Source: Brachyhypopomus gauderio (lineage: Eukaryota > Chordata > Actinopteri > Gymnotiformes > Hypopomidae). From it: a stretch of DNA of 64,000 bases. The stretch lies in the NCBI RefSeq assembly GCF_052324685.1, contig NW_027506900.1:201001-265000 (forward strand). Reading direction: 5' to 3'. Shown piece after piece: positions 9,853 through 22,206 of the stretch. Within the stretch, counting starts at the first letter, position 1; every line of letters starts with the position of its first letter. Both the position numbers and the translations under genes were made by a program. Under the pieces are notes generated by a model. It did no database searches and was not told the origin of the DNA. It saw only the letters and a program-made list of their open reading frames with translations.

Positions 9853-12387
9853 ATGTTGGCCCGAAAAGGCCTCCTGCCTGAGGGATTTCTGCTGACCCGA
9901 CTGGCTGAAGATGCCACACAGCCCAACCGCTTCCGCACCAAATCACAGCGGGCTCGCTTCATTACCAAAAGTGGATCATGCAACGTCGCTCATAAGAACA
10001 TAAGGGAGCAGGTACAAACTCTGCTGGTTGATTTATGCATTTGTACTATAATGACTTCTCAGCCTTTGTAATGCAAATCTTAAAAAAAAAAATTTTACAC
10101 TGTAAACCAGGTTTACTTGAAGAGACATTGTTGCAGAAACTAGCTACTTTTTCATTTCTCTTTGTAGGGTCGATTTCTCCAGGATGTTTTCACCACCATG
10201 GTGGACCTCAAGTGGCAGCACTCATTCCTCATCTTCACGTCAGCGTTCCTCTGCTCCTGGATGCTCTTTGCCATGGTGTGGTGGCTCCTGGCCTTTGCCC
10301 ATGGTGACCTTGAACCACGTGACCCCAATGAGCCTGGACCTGTCCCCTGTGTCACTGCCATTCACTCGTTCACCTCAGCCTTCCTCTTCTCCATTGAGGT
10401 GCAGGTGAGGAAAGAGCGTAATGGAATGGAGACAAACTGCAGTTCATTCAGCTAATTTTGAATCATTCCTTGAAATAAAAATAAATGAATGGTGATGTCG
10501 TTACTAAAATATTTTACACCAGCCAGAAGTTCATTTTGAGATCTTTTGGCCTGTGTGAACACATCATGATATGTTCATGCCTTAAAACAGAATTTTAAAA
10601 CATTTAAAATGACAAAAATAATGAGTTTTGTTCAAATGTGTTTTCTATTTGTACTGCCTATACCACTGATGTATTTTCATAGATAATTTGGTAGACCTCT
10701 GCTCAAAAGATCCTACAGTGTCCCATTTTATCTCCTTTGTTAATAATATCAGGTGACCATTGGCTTTGGCGGCAGGATGGTGACGGAGGAATGTCCACTA
10801 GCCATCACGGTTCTGATCATCCAGAACATTCTGGGTCTGATCATCAACGCTGTCATGCTGGGCTGTGTCTTTATGAAGACAGCTCAGGCTAATCGTCGAG
10901 CAGAGACGCTCATCTTCTCCCGCAATGCTGTGATTGCCCCACGCAATGGAAAACCCACATTCATGTTCCGTGTTGGAGATCTGAGGAAGAGTATGATCAT
11001 CTCAGCTACCATCCAGCTACAGGTGAGCAGGAATTCACAGGGGAAACTGAAAGAATTTAGCTCCCCTTATTTCTGGCATGGTCTCACAGTATAAATGCAT
11101 GATTATGTTAGGCAGTATTGCACTAGAAGCTCTTGTTTTGTGAGAATATAAAACATGAAAAATATGCAAATGAAGGAAGATAACTGGCTGCTGATTGGTT
11201 GCTCTTTGCTGCTTTACAATCAGGTGATTCGTAGGACAGTAACTGCGGAAGGGGAGGTGGTTCCAGTCTGCCAGCTGGACATTCAGGTTGAAAACCCACT
11301 CAGGAGTAACGGCATCTTTCTTGTCTCACCCCTCATCATCAGTCACACTATCGAGAGAGGAAGCCCCCTCTATGAGATCTCCGCCCAGTCACTGGCAACT
11401 GAGGATTTGGAGATCATCGTTATACTGGAAGGTAGTATGGCTCCTTCTTTAACTTGCATTCATACCACTTCGTTAGGAGTGCTCTGTGTGCAAATGCATG
11501 CATGCATACAGAGCCGGAGTGACTAATCGGGAGATTCGGGAGGATTCCCGATGGGCCGGCTCATGTCAATCTCTAGTTTGGGCCGACTGGGAGGGAAAAA
11601 AAAATTTTGGGCCGGATTTGGGCATGAAACTCCCGGGCTAAAAAAGGGGCCCACTCCGGCTCTGCATGCATATGCATGTGAAACTTAATGATATCACTGT
11701 GTTGGAGAGTGAGTAGCTTCATAAATAAGTGGTCATTATTAATACTGCTAGGTTTACATTAAAAATGTCTTTTGACCAACTATGACATTTTAAAGCTCTT
11801 AATGGTAAATCACTATAGGAATAATGACTTAAGCCATTGTTTTCATGGATGTCATTGTTGCAGACACTGTTGACATCGTCACATTGACACTGTATTTGAC
11901 ACCTTGACACCGTATTTGACTGTATTTGTATTTGTGTGTGCCAGGCGTTGTGGAGACCACGGGCATCACCATGCAGGCGCGCACGTCCTACACACCGGAG
12001 GAGATCCTCTGGGGACGGCGGTTTGTCTCCATCATGACCGAGGAGGACGGACGCTACTCAGTGGACTACTCCAAATTCGGCAACACGGTGCCCGTCCGAA
12101 TGGCCGCCCTCAGCGCCAAGGAGCTGGACCAGACCCGTGGGGTGCAGGACAGCGGACCCCATGAGGGCAAGCCACAGGGCTGGGGGCTGGTGCGCGCGGG
12201 CCGCGGTGGCTACAGGAGGGGTGGGGGGCGTGCCTGCGAGGACACCACCGCTAGGCCCTGGTACGCCCCCGCAGAGAAAGATGAGGACGAAAGGGGCAAG
12301 GAGAGGAAAGGGCAAAAGAAGACGGTGAAACTAGAGGTGATTGGAAGAGAGATAGAAGAGGAGACCATGGAGGATATGAGTGATTAA
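9853..12387 (+). CDS. kcnj11l: Kir6-type ATP-sensitive inward-rectifier K+ channel (Kir6.3-like)
   Basis: Pore subunit of K-ATP channels, which pair with SUR subunits in the plasma membrane and link metabolism to excitability. Five coding exons, 9853-10011, 10168-10404, 10753-11022, 11224-11431 and 11945-12387, give 438 residues. TM1 lies in about residues 70-95 ([20 protein letters not shown]). The filter TIGFG is at 134-138. TM2 carries the rectification asparagine in [10 protein letters not shown] (about 164). The cytoplasmic domain has [15 protein letters not shown] and [16 protein letters not shown]. The N-terminus (MLARKG, LTRLAED) resembles Kir6.2. The site equivalent to Kir6.2 K185 is Arg (about 189), as in Kir6.1. 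The last 75 or so residues are a basic then acidic tail unlike Kir6.1 or Kir6.2, without the RKR ER-retention motif. The family is certain; the exact paralogue is less so. Confidence 0.85.
11509..11664. mobile_element. 156-bp hAT-type MITE in the Kir6 gene's fourth intron
   Basis: Terminal inverted repeats CAGAGCCGGAGTG are flanked by a perfect 8-bp direct repeat CATGCATA at 11501-11508 and 11665-11672. An 8-bp duplication with CAG ends is the hAT signature. It has no coding capacity. The interior is GC-rich with GGGCCGG blocks. Confidence 0.88.
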
Positions 12388-13358
12388 ACGATACATGATA
12401 GATACAAGTTATAGTCATGGAGATTTAATAGTGTGACCTCATTCCACAAATGCTTTTAATGGTGTTTCTTTTTAAAATGACCCATTATATTGTATCTAAT
12501 TTGGGATTGTTTTTAATAAGTAAATGGAAAAGTTATTTGTTTTTGAATTGTACTTTTCCTCCATCATTTGCACTTTTCTGAATTATTGGGCTGTTCTGCA
12601 TTTTCCTCAGGACCAAAGCAACTTATTATTGTAACACCAGAGAAACACCCACAAAGCACACATGCCATAGACAACAGAAACAAGGCAGCTGTATGTGGTG
12701 TTTTAATTCAACACCCCCGTTTAAAAAAAATCTATTTTTCATCCAGTTGTTTTGTGCTTTATTGGTGGTGCTGAATGTGCCAGTATTTCACTGCTCCCAT
12801 TTAATGAGTCATTGTTACTGTAACTGTTATTGATTTCTTTACTTGTATGTTGTGTCTTTGTAACCGTCTTGTTGTGGTCTTTTGCAAATATGTAAATGAA
12901 GCACAATGTGAGTATTTTTTACTTGTTTAAATTCCCTTTTTTATTGTGATACTACTGAAACTACTATATTGTGTTGACCTCCTTACATTATATACCAGTG
13001 TGATTGTAGGCTGAGATAGAAATTAATTCATTTGTGTATTTATAGTCTAAATCAAATATTTAATAAATTATTTTTATCTGAGGTTTTTATTGTTAGCATT
13101 AAACATTTTTACACCATAATAGTTGGTTGCATTCTGTATGCCATGGTTTTCACATTTGTTTCTTTTTGGAATTCAGAGTACTTTTTAATTTTTTTATGTC
13201 AGTTTATCTAAACATCCCTCAAACGCTGATGCTTAAACCAGAATTTGGTGATGTCAGTAGCATCAGTTTATTTACTGTGTACAACAGTCATACCACCAAT
13301 GCTACTATTTTACTATTTACTAAACTTTAATCAATTAATTTAAAAATAGAACAATAAA
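12388..13358 (+). other. Kir6 gene 3' UTR
   Basis: AT-rich, no open frame of note. AATAAA motifs on the plus strand at 13062 and 13353 are the likely polyadenylation signals, giving a 3' UTR of about 0.7-1 kb. Confidence 0.5.
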
Positions 13359-13947
13359 ATATGAGCTTTATTGTGCCATGATCTCATTAGGTCAGGTTAT
13401 TAAACAGAATCTGGGCTGAGGCACTTTGATTTCCCTAACCCTGTTGTCTACACATATTTCTTTAACAACTGACAATGAACAGAACAGATTGTGTGTAGGA
13501 TCCATGTGTCTTAGCACGACTGAATGTGCTCTGAGACGTGTGGCCAGATTGGACACAGTTCATGTGCTTAATTATTTGATTTGACTTCTCTCATTATTTG
13601 ATAGCATTAAACAACATATTTTAGTTAGGGAGCAAATTATCTTCTTCCACTACAGCAATGAAGTAATGAAGCTGGTGATTTAGCCTAGGTGAAACGTTTT
13701 TGCACATTTGAACATTTTGGGACGAGAATCACATGAAAAAAAGCTCCAGTCATCTTAAACAGTTGGACACAGCCAGTGTGTATTGCCGTACATGTGATGT
13801 ACAGTCAGCAAGACGTGTTCCTGCAGATTTGATCTTTTAAAGGAATTAATTCCTAACTCTTAATAACCCCTGTCAGTGAACTTGAACTTTCAAACTTTGT
13901 TAATTTTGGATATATGAGCTCTTTGGGTGAGTAGGACACAGCTTTTT

Positions 13948-13986
<39 letters not shown>

Positions 13987-14740
13987 GACACAAACTCCTT
14001 TAGCTTTTTTAAATGAATTGTTCTACAACTCACATCACATTATTCAATAATTAACACTAATTTTAAAAAGATTAAAACTTTTAGATTACATGTTGTCAGC
14101 TAAATGATATGGGAATATTGGACCTTTCTGACTTGAGGTCTATTGTATGTCAGTAACTGATACAATAGTTGTTACTCCTGTGGGCACAACGTTTCTTTAA
14201 CTCACCATGGAGCTATCCATGGTGCTGAAACGCCCTTTGTTTTTGTTTTGATAGGTAGGACACAGGTATTGCAGGTGGAACTGAGTAGAAGTGTGAGACC
14301 TAGTTGTAAATTCTGAAAGAAAAGAGAGTTAATGAATATTTTAAATGTTCTTTTTTCTTGAAACACTTTGTAGTTCTCAACTTTACACAGGTTTCATGAA
14401 GAATGTGAACACTACAACGTGGATTTGTCTTAGTGATTTTACTGATAAAACAAAAAGAAGATATCAAAGAGAAGCTTTAGTTGCATTTACATGATGATCA
14501 GCAGCAAGCAAACTGAATTAAAAACAAAAGAGGTTTTTATATTAAGGTTCTGATAATAATGTTTCATTTAATTAAACTCAAATGAGTTAATAGTTGTTAA
14601 AGAGCTGTGTGGTTGTTCGTTTAAAAGCATTAAAGTTTCCACATTATATAATTTCCCAGTATACCATACCTATAAAACGTTCGTATGAATTTGTGAGCCG
14701 ACCACGAAATCTTTATGACTTCTGCACAATAGTGTAATTC
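13359..14740. other. Intergenic and cd59 3' UTR
   Basis: Convergent space between the Kir6 gene and cd59. AT-rich, with a (TG)16 microsatellite at 13951-13982. The right part should be cd59 3' UTR on the minus strand; its end cannot be fixed. Confidence 0.45.
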
Positions 14741-15328
14741 TCACACAGCGCACCAGCACCACCACAGCCCGAACAGAGAGATCAACAGGGAGATGAATGG
14801 CAAACCCACAGTGTGACCACTGTTGCATAAGTTACTGTTGCAACACCTGTAGGTAAATCCGGACACCGCAGGAAACATCTGAGACAGGCGAGAGTTGTCG
14901 CAGTCCGTGTACCTGATGCACTGACGAATCGTTTTCCCTCCTAACACAGATAAGTCACACGCATAAATGTCGGGGTGGGGTTAGGTGATGATTCTGAACC
15001 AGTTATTCGGTTAAATTTATTTTTCAAATCAGATCCGCGCAGGCCTACCTTTCTCGTGCAAAGACAAGCAGGAATCCTCGTAAGAGCAGTCTTGCACGTT
15101 TTCACACCGTCCACCGTAATAATCCGCACATTTATAACATTGAAGAGACGAGCCTACAGAGGAGAAGCGCATTCCATAATGCTTATTGCCTGTTTCAAAT
15201 AAAAAACACCGCGGTCATACACAAAACAAGAGATAACGTTCAAAAGTTCAAGATATCTACTGAATAAACTCACCGAGGCCACTAGTTATCGAACATACTA
15301 GCACGAAAAGACCAACGCAGTATTTCAT
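14741..15328 (-). CDS. cd59: CD59-like GPI-anchored complement regulator
   Basis: CD59 is a Ly6/uPAR-domain protein on the cell surface that blocks assembly of the complement membrane attack complex. Three coding exons, 15274-15328, 15049-15153 and 14741-14940, give 119 residues. A signal peptide (MKYCVGLFVLVCSITSGL) is followed by one Ly6 domain with ten cysteines. It starts LQCYKC and has QDCSYEDSC, RQCIRYTDC and the closing CCNSNLCN. The hydrophobic C-terminus (VGLPFISLLISLFGLWW) is a GPI-attachment signal. The exon pattern (signal, first half, second half plus GPI) is that of CD59. A non-coding upstream exon may end near 15562, where a minus-strand donor GTAAGT occurs. Confidence 0.9.
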
Positions 15329-16880
15329 TGTGCTGGTGCTGGATACCTACACATATTAAGAGATACCAAACACAAAAAGTAACAAATAAACAACAAAAAA
15401 CACTTTACCAGCCTATTCACAATTTATATGAATAATAATCCTTTACATCCTATAAACAGTGAAACCAAATACAAAAGTAAAAAAAAAACACTTTACCAAG
15501 CTATACAGTTCAAATTAATAAGATAATCATTTAAAACAGTAGGCTATTAATCTACTTACCAAAGTAGTTAATATGCTTAATGATGTGTTGAGCTGAAAAG
15601 AGTCAACCCCATACAGAAGACACCCGTTCAGTACAAAGATCGTCAATCTTTGCTAATGCCGCCTCTTCTCTGCACGAGCTCTCGCCCAACCTCACCCTTG
15701 CCCTACTTGAATGATGTCATTGATTGCAGTCGTGGGCATCCTGGGTTTACCCATGCCATGCCGCACATGGCAAACAGTAGCCCAATCACTAAGATGCAAA
15801 CCACCATTAGTAGCTAAACAAAAATCACCAACACGCCCCCTTGTGGCGACCCTTACCATATCGTTCATTATCTAAAATCACTATACAGTGTATATTAATA
15901 TGTAACGTACATGTGCACTAGTTTGTTGTATATGTTGTTTCTAAACTATGTCAAACTCTGGTCATTACATTCTTCAACCTCTCAACAGATTTTTCTTAGA
16001 TTCTTTATTAGTGTCTGGCTTCCAGCAAACATATCTCACATGGTTTACAGTGTCTTTGTATGATTGCGTTTTAGTCTAAGCTATATAGAATGAATATCAA
16101 TGCAACATTGATATAGCTCAAAACAATGTTTGTATATGACTCTGGGAATAAAAAAAGTATTCAGCTATGTTTTCTTGTGCTGCAGCTGGGCTGACAATAA
16201 TATGTGCTGTGTCTGATTTTCCATAGACTTGCAGTCACAGACATTCAGGCGCTTAGCTGAACTGGATTTTTTCAATGGGTTGCTTATAACTGTTGGGACC
16301 AGCAAAACCACTGTACTCGCATGTCATCTGGGCTGTTGAAACATTGAACTGAAAGCCCGAGGTTCTGTGTGCCTTTGTTCGGGGCTCTGCTTTAGCGTCT
16401 TTAAATCACAGCACTGATCTGCCTCTGTGCTTCTCCTCCGTCCCAACATCATAGTAACAAATGTGCGCACACAAACATCTAGCCGGTCATCAGCATGCCG
16501 AGGGAGTTGTGACAATGACATGATATCTGTCCAACTGCCAGGAAGCAGCACGCAGCGAGAGGAACTAGGGACGGCCGAACAATGAGGTAGCGCTTGGACT
16601 TCAACAAAGAGGACTTGATCTGCGTTTCTGTGGCCTTCATCACTCAACTGCTAAAAGCTACAGAACGAGGCACTTCACGGTTTCAACATGATCAACTCTG
16701 GACTGTATGCTGTATCCTTCAGCATCCTTTGGCTGTGAATACATAATCTGAAGACAAATGCTTTATTTGAAATGTTACACTCATGGGATACACTCTTAAA
16801 ACCACGTCAAAGTGGATAACTGAAAAGATTTTTCAAACTCAGACAAATCAGAATAATGCAAACACAAAGAAATAAAATAC
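15329..16880. other. cd59 5' region and intergenic
   Basis: Holds cd59 5' UTR and promoter sequence up to about 15720 (GC-rich near 15660-15700). The rest is AT-rich. A minus-strand open frame at 16324-16647 has no splice context or family resemblance, so it is not called. Confidence 0.4.
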
Positions 16881-17455
16881 AAAATCTTTATTAACCATTA
16901 TATGCAGAGTATACATAATTAAGCTTACATTTTGGGGTGATTTATACATAACTACAATTTTCAGCTATTTAATTCCTTAAGTTCACATATAGTTTGTAAC
17001 TATGTATTTCCAGTGTTACAGTGTATTCATGCAAATACAAAGAGTGCGATGTATAGAACTGTGTAAATGTTTAATGACAAAACTTGTCTTCACAAAAATA
17101 ATAAAAACATTCAGTTGAATATAAACAAGAAATCAGAAATGTTTTTTTTTTGTTCCTATAAAGCTTAAAATGTTGCTCCCCCAAACTGGTTATTAAACAA
17201 AACACCATCAGCATATAGTGTGGTATCAATAAAAAATACACTACAGATTATTGTGAATACAATTACAAAAAGACATGAATCATGAAATACAAAAGTATGA
17301 ATTTTGACTTGGAATCTACATTTTGGTACACAATGTTTTTGAAGAAACAAAAAAAATTACCAAGCCATAACAAAATCCTAAGCTTGGTTTTGGCTCATGT
17401 TATAATAAAGAATGGGGCTGGCTGGCGAGTAAACAGAGAGAGCGAGAGCAAGAAC

Positions 17456-17459
<4 letters not shown>

Positions 17460-17534
<75 letters not shown>
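17460..17534. repeat. (GA)n microsatellite
   Basis: About 37 uninterrupted GA units following an imperfect GA-rich lead-in from 17436. Confidence 0.95.
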
Positions 17535-17540
<6 letters not shown>

Positions 17541-19515
17541 AGATCTTCAAAACTAGAGGGTTGATCTCCTTAAAATTCTCTGAGAGTGTTTTAAGGTGAC
17601 TTATCCTCTAGGTTTGAATATGACAGCAATTTTAACAGCCATTTGGTTATTTAAAACAGACAAAGCAAAGTCCAAAAAAAAATATGCAGAAATGCATCTT
17701 TACATGAAAAAGAAACCCCAACAATGAGTCTTTCGCACACCAGGAAGACCATAAGCAGCACTGGCTGGTCCATGCCATCCTAAAGAAAGAACCCCCACTC
17801 AACACACAACAAACTGGAGAGAGAAAAAGACCACCACAGCAGTTTGTAGAATGACAGAGTGCATTGCATGTACAAAAATGCAAAAGCTTTTCCATTTAAT
17901 GGCATACCTCATTATGAGATAACAGTCTGTACAACAATAACATACTACGAAACATAAAAACATCTAAACAGAACACAATGTACTACGATCCAGTACAACA
18001 CAGCCATTAACTTGGGCTTTAACTAGAATTAAAATCAAGGAATGCTATGCTATTAAATGCTACCAAAAGTAACAAAGTACACAAATATATATGTAGATAA
18101 CATGCATCATATGGAAGTATAAGAGTTTAACATAGAACAGTTGAATGAGGTTATTTTTGGAAAAAATTAGACGGTGCATTTTAAAGCTTTATCAATGTGA
18201 TTTTCTTAAATCACACTTAACTCAAACGCTACAAGAGTAAAAAGGCAAACGAATTTTTTAAAGCACATGCTTGACTTTAAAAGTCTGTAAAAGACCAAAA
18301 ACATTTCAAAATAAAGACCATCTTAAATTTATATAAATTCTTACAGGGGTTACAGCATAAAACATCTTTTTTGCAAATATAAAAGCTTTGAACTGTATTA
18401 TTTGTCTGGACTATATATAGTAGTTGTGCAGATAACATGCAAAAGTAATTACCGCATCAAATCTCTCACATAACGTTAAAATAAAGTGTTTAATTAATAC
18501 ATAGTGTACCACAAATACTGCATAGGGGCATATTCTCTGTTAAGTGCTTCTTTAAAATATGAGATATGTCACAAAATTTCAAAGTAATAACAAAAGTAAT
18601 AAGGATATATCCCACTTTATTTCTACGTCTTTTAATCACTTTCAGTAGAAACTTTGGCAAGAAGGGTTAAGACCTTTTAGCAGCATCATAATGATGAAAA
18701 AACTAATTTCACTTTGTCCACAGAAAGGGGTGAATGAGGCTTCCACTATCAGTAAAACAATGCCAGTATAGAGACTTCCTAGATGACATAAGCATTGCAA
18801 ATCCACAGTATTTCTCAGTGGAACATAATGTTTTAACTATGCGATATTTCAAAAGAAAGAAGTTTATAATAAATCATTGCACATGATGTCAATGGTATTT
18901 AGTGGCAAGCCAGAAAGGTTGTACACTCTAAATAATGTAGCAATAATAAAAACAAGTTGTACTTGAAAGTATCAAGGTAATCAAGCATAAGATCATGTCT
19001 TCAAAATATTTGTTCTTAAAATTTACTTAAGTTAATAAGAGAACTGTTCGGAAGTTTAAATGTCCAATGATGAAATGTCCAGCTTAATACTTATACAGCA
19101 CAAAGGGATATAATTTCACAAGAACAAGAAATTCTGTAAGTATAAGGCATTAGCATTTTGCATATTGCATTTCATACCATGTTGAAGACTGGACATAAAC
19201 TGCACCGTGCAGGGTTATGATTGCATAATGCATAATGGCACATCCATTATCTAATCAATCAGTAATCATAAGAATGCAAAAAACATGAGACATAAAAAGA
19301 TTACTGAAATCAAAAGTTTGGCTCTTAGTTCAAGGAACAAAATACTTGAATTTCACTTTTTAAAAGATTTTGTCTGAATGCTTATCAGCAATAAAGGTGG
19401 CAAACTAACATCTCCTTGCACCTAAATGAATGTCTGAAACATGCCACAATGATCAATAGCCTTATCCACGATATATAGCCTTAGAATTATATATAACTCA
19501 AAGTAAACCCATGTT

Positions 19516-19521
19516 TGTGTG

Positions 19522-19601
<80 letters not shown>

Positions 19602-19607
19602 CACACA
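19516..19607. repeat. (AT)n tract inside a 92-base perfect palindrome
   Basis: Arms TGTGTGTAATTATAT and its reverse complement flank a long AT alternation, so the whole 92 bases are self-complementary. Confidence 0.9.
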
Positions 19608-20044
19608 TGCACACACTTTTACCGGAATAGATCAGATAAACAAACAGGCTTAACAAAATAATTTTTTTAAAACTAGATGCTCAGAAGATATCTGAAAGAA
19701 AAAAAATCCATAAATTGGATATTTTTGTAATATCCAGTTTACATATTTCCATTATTTATTTTATACCGTCAAACAGTAAGTACTTTCCTTTCTCTTTGGA
19801 GCATCAAATCACATGAAATAACACATTCCAGGATAGTTGTAGGCGTGCAAGTGCCAATGTCCTGCAAAGGCATTCAGACTACTCTTATACAAGAAGAGCA
19901 TCAATAAGAACCGCTGACCAGGCCATTGTAGCAGCAGGGCCAATGTCATACATATTGGCCAATCACATAATAGCCCCTGATCAGCTCACATCTACCAAGA
20001 TGGCTTTTTGGAATATTTCTGGTCGGAGGACAAGCTCTACTCAG

Positions 20045-22206
20045 TCAAATATCAGGATAAAACTCTGAATTCACATCCATAGTGTGCAGCACAGGCTTTT
20101 GTTCGGTATTAGACATTTTGCTTAGCACTTCTGATGAAAGCGTGTAGCTGTTCCCAGATTTCTCCTCAAACCAGCTGTCCAGCGGCCTCTTTCCATCGAA
20201 GTTGGCAATGGGTGGGCCATTAACAGCCAGGGTGAGCAGGTCATTCATCTGTTCCAGGGTTAATCTGGAGCGGTTGTTCCTTCGCACTTTGTACAAGGAT
20301 CCTCGTCCTTTATCGCAGCAGACAGTTGATGTCGGCAGGACCCTGACAACCTGCAGAATTTGACTGAGCAAAGGAAAACGCTGTTTGTTTCTGCATATAT
20401 GATTCATCACATCCTTAAAGCCATTCATGCTATAATAGTCAGCTTTGAGATCCCTCCATTCTCCTATTAGGCTTCCTCGTACGTCCATTCTGTCTTGGGA
20501 CAGCTCATGACCTGATGAGGGAATCGTTTCCAGATGGTCATAAATGAGCAGGATCTCCTCTTCCCCATAGGTTCGGAGGTCATTCCTGTTGCATGGCCAG
20601 GAGGCCAAATCAAGCACACTACAAGCTTGCACAACAGAACGGCTGCACTGGTCAATGCGCTGAGCCAGAATGCCCTGGCTCCGATGGCAGATCTTCTCCC
20701 GGATGGACTGAAACTTGGATTCTGCCACCCGCAAGTTCTTGAGGTCAACACCATTGAAGCTCTCGCGGAAGTTCTCCTCAAACTCTTGTAGATACTCTCC
20801 TGGAGAATCAACTAACTGACCAATCTCATGAATGGCTTCCTCAATCTTTGCATCGACATGCGAGACTAGGAGATAGTCTCCTTGAAAGATGAAGGCAAGG
20901 CGTGACAGAACAGCAATGACATCCAAAAGGAAATAGATCAGCTTCACAGACTGGTAGTCCATGAGGAACTGCAGGAGAGACAGAGCAATGGCGGCCGCAT
21001 CTGCCCTCTGGGTCTGAGTGCTGATGCACTTAAGGTGCGTCACCACTTCCAGGTAGTCTTTGATGAGGGCGTTCAGAACATTAGGCTCCCCAATGATCCA
21101 CCGAACCGCTCGTATGTCCCCAAGGAACTCTGTTTCCTCTGACAGCGTCGGTGCTGTTGATCTCAACTCAGCCATCATACGAGGTGAGTATCTGTAGAAG
21201 CTCAACAACTGCTTTAAGTTGTTCTCCAAATCATCTAAGCATGACAATTCCTTCCCACATATGGCATCTAGTATCTCCAAATGGGGCCGATGGATCATAA
21301 TGGGCAGACACAACATGAACGGGATAGTCTTACGAATGGCTACATAGAGGTTTGCCCTTAGACTACAGGAAATGTTGGAACCATCAATTCCCAAACCTAC
21401 AACTAGCATGTCTTGTAGCTTCAGGCCCAATACACCAAAGGCCCGATCAACAGCCTGAAGGTAGCCATCTACATTGCTACTACACAGTCTCTGTAACGAG
21501 AGAAACTCTGTAGCAGGTGGGCCGTCTGTGGTGATGAACTGCACATAAACCGCAACAGTGTCTGCCAGCAAATCGTCATTCTGCCCATCCATGATCACTC
21601 CAAGGTACGGAGAGAGGCGGATCTTCTCTGCCAAGTCCTCTTTGAACGCACGAGAAATGTGGTGGATAAGTATCTGGCAATCACTTTCGTTCATGTACTG
21701 ATCAACTACTTTAAGTTCACACTTCTTCAGCAGCTCTGCCAAAGGTCGGAGGTCAGAAAATGGACGCCCTTCGACTGCTAGATGGTAAGCAGCGTTGAAA
21801 AGCGTCATCATGTTCCGACACATCTCCTCAGTCTTCTCAGGATGCATGCGTAGCTTGTACAATTGCAGACATTTCTTGTGCAGGTTGCTCTGGCTATGCA
21901 GCTTGATGGTGTGAATTTTGAACTGCTTGGAGCCAATGATGAAAGCGGACGTCCTTGAAGACTGCACGGTATACTGCCTGCACACGTGACACCACATTTC
22001 ATTCAGCGTGGGGGAGTAGCGCAAGAACCAGAATTTCTTAAGCCACTCCTGCTTAAAACGGCGAATCCGCCGACCTGGACCAACAGATAGTTTAGATGTA
22101 TCGTCGGTAGCTACCAGCATGTCGGCGGCAATGGATTCGTCTGCAGAGTCAACGTCCTGGTCATCTTCTTCCAACACTGCTGGGATGGGGGTCATGCCCT
22201 CCATTG
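20045..22206 (-). other. hAT-transposase-like final exon of prdm11
   Basis: One uninterrupted 2.16-kb exon, joined in frame to the PRDM11 body (acceptor TTGCAG before CAATGG; junction reads SDDLR-AMEGM). Seen: an acidic start, a basic patch ([13 protein letters not shown]), a CHVC plus H-4-H zinc-finger-like motif (protein residues about 495, 498, 521, 526), and then blocks in the order of the RNase-H fold of ZNF862/hAT-type proteins: VIMDGQNDD (about 629), [10 protein letters not shown] (about 697) and MIHRPHLEI (about 728). No C-terminal hAT dimerisation block is evident. The open frame without stops suggests a selected, domesticated domain rather than a dead insertion. The hAT call rests on motif order, not a search. 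Confidence 0.7.

Larger units (their letters stand above)
16887..20044 (-). other. Probable prdm11 3' UTR
   Basis: About 3.2 kb of AT-rich, non-coding sequence follows the prdm11 stop. The first strong candidate polyadenylation signal chosen is minus-strand AATAAA at 16887-16892. The stretch includes a (GA)n tract and an AT-rich palindrome, listed separately. Its extent is inferred. Confidence 0.4.

Noticed and set aside
16324-16647. 107-codon minus-strand open frame between cd59 and prdm11
   Set aside because: No family resemblance or in-phase neighbouring exon; length is within chance for this much sequence.
20534-20791. Open frames antisense to the prdm11 final exon
   Set aside because: Shadows of the long coding exon on the other strand.
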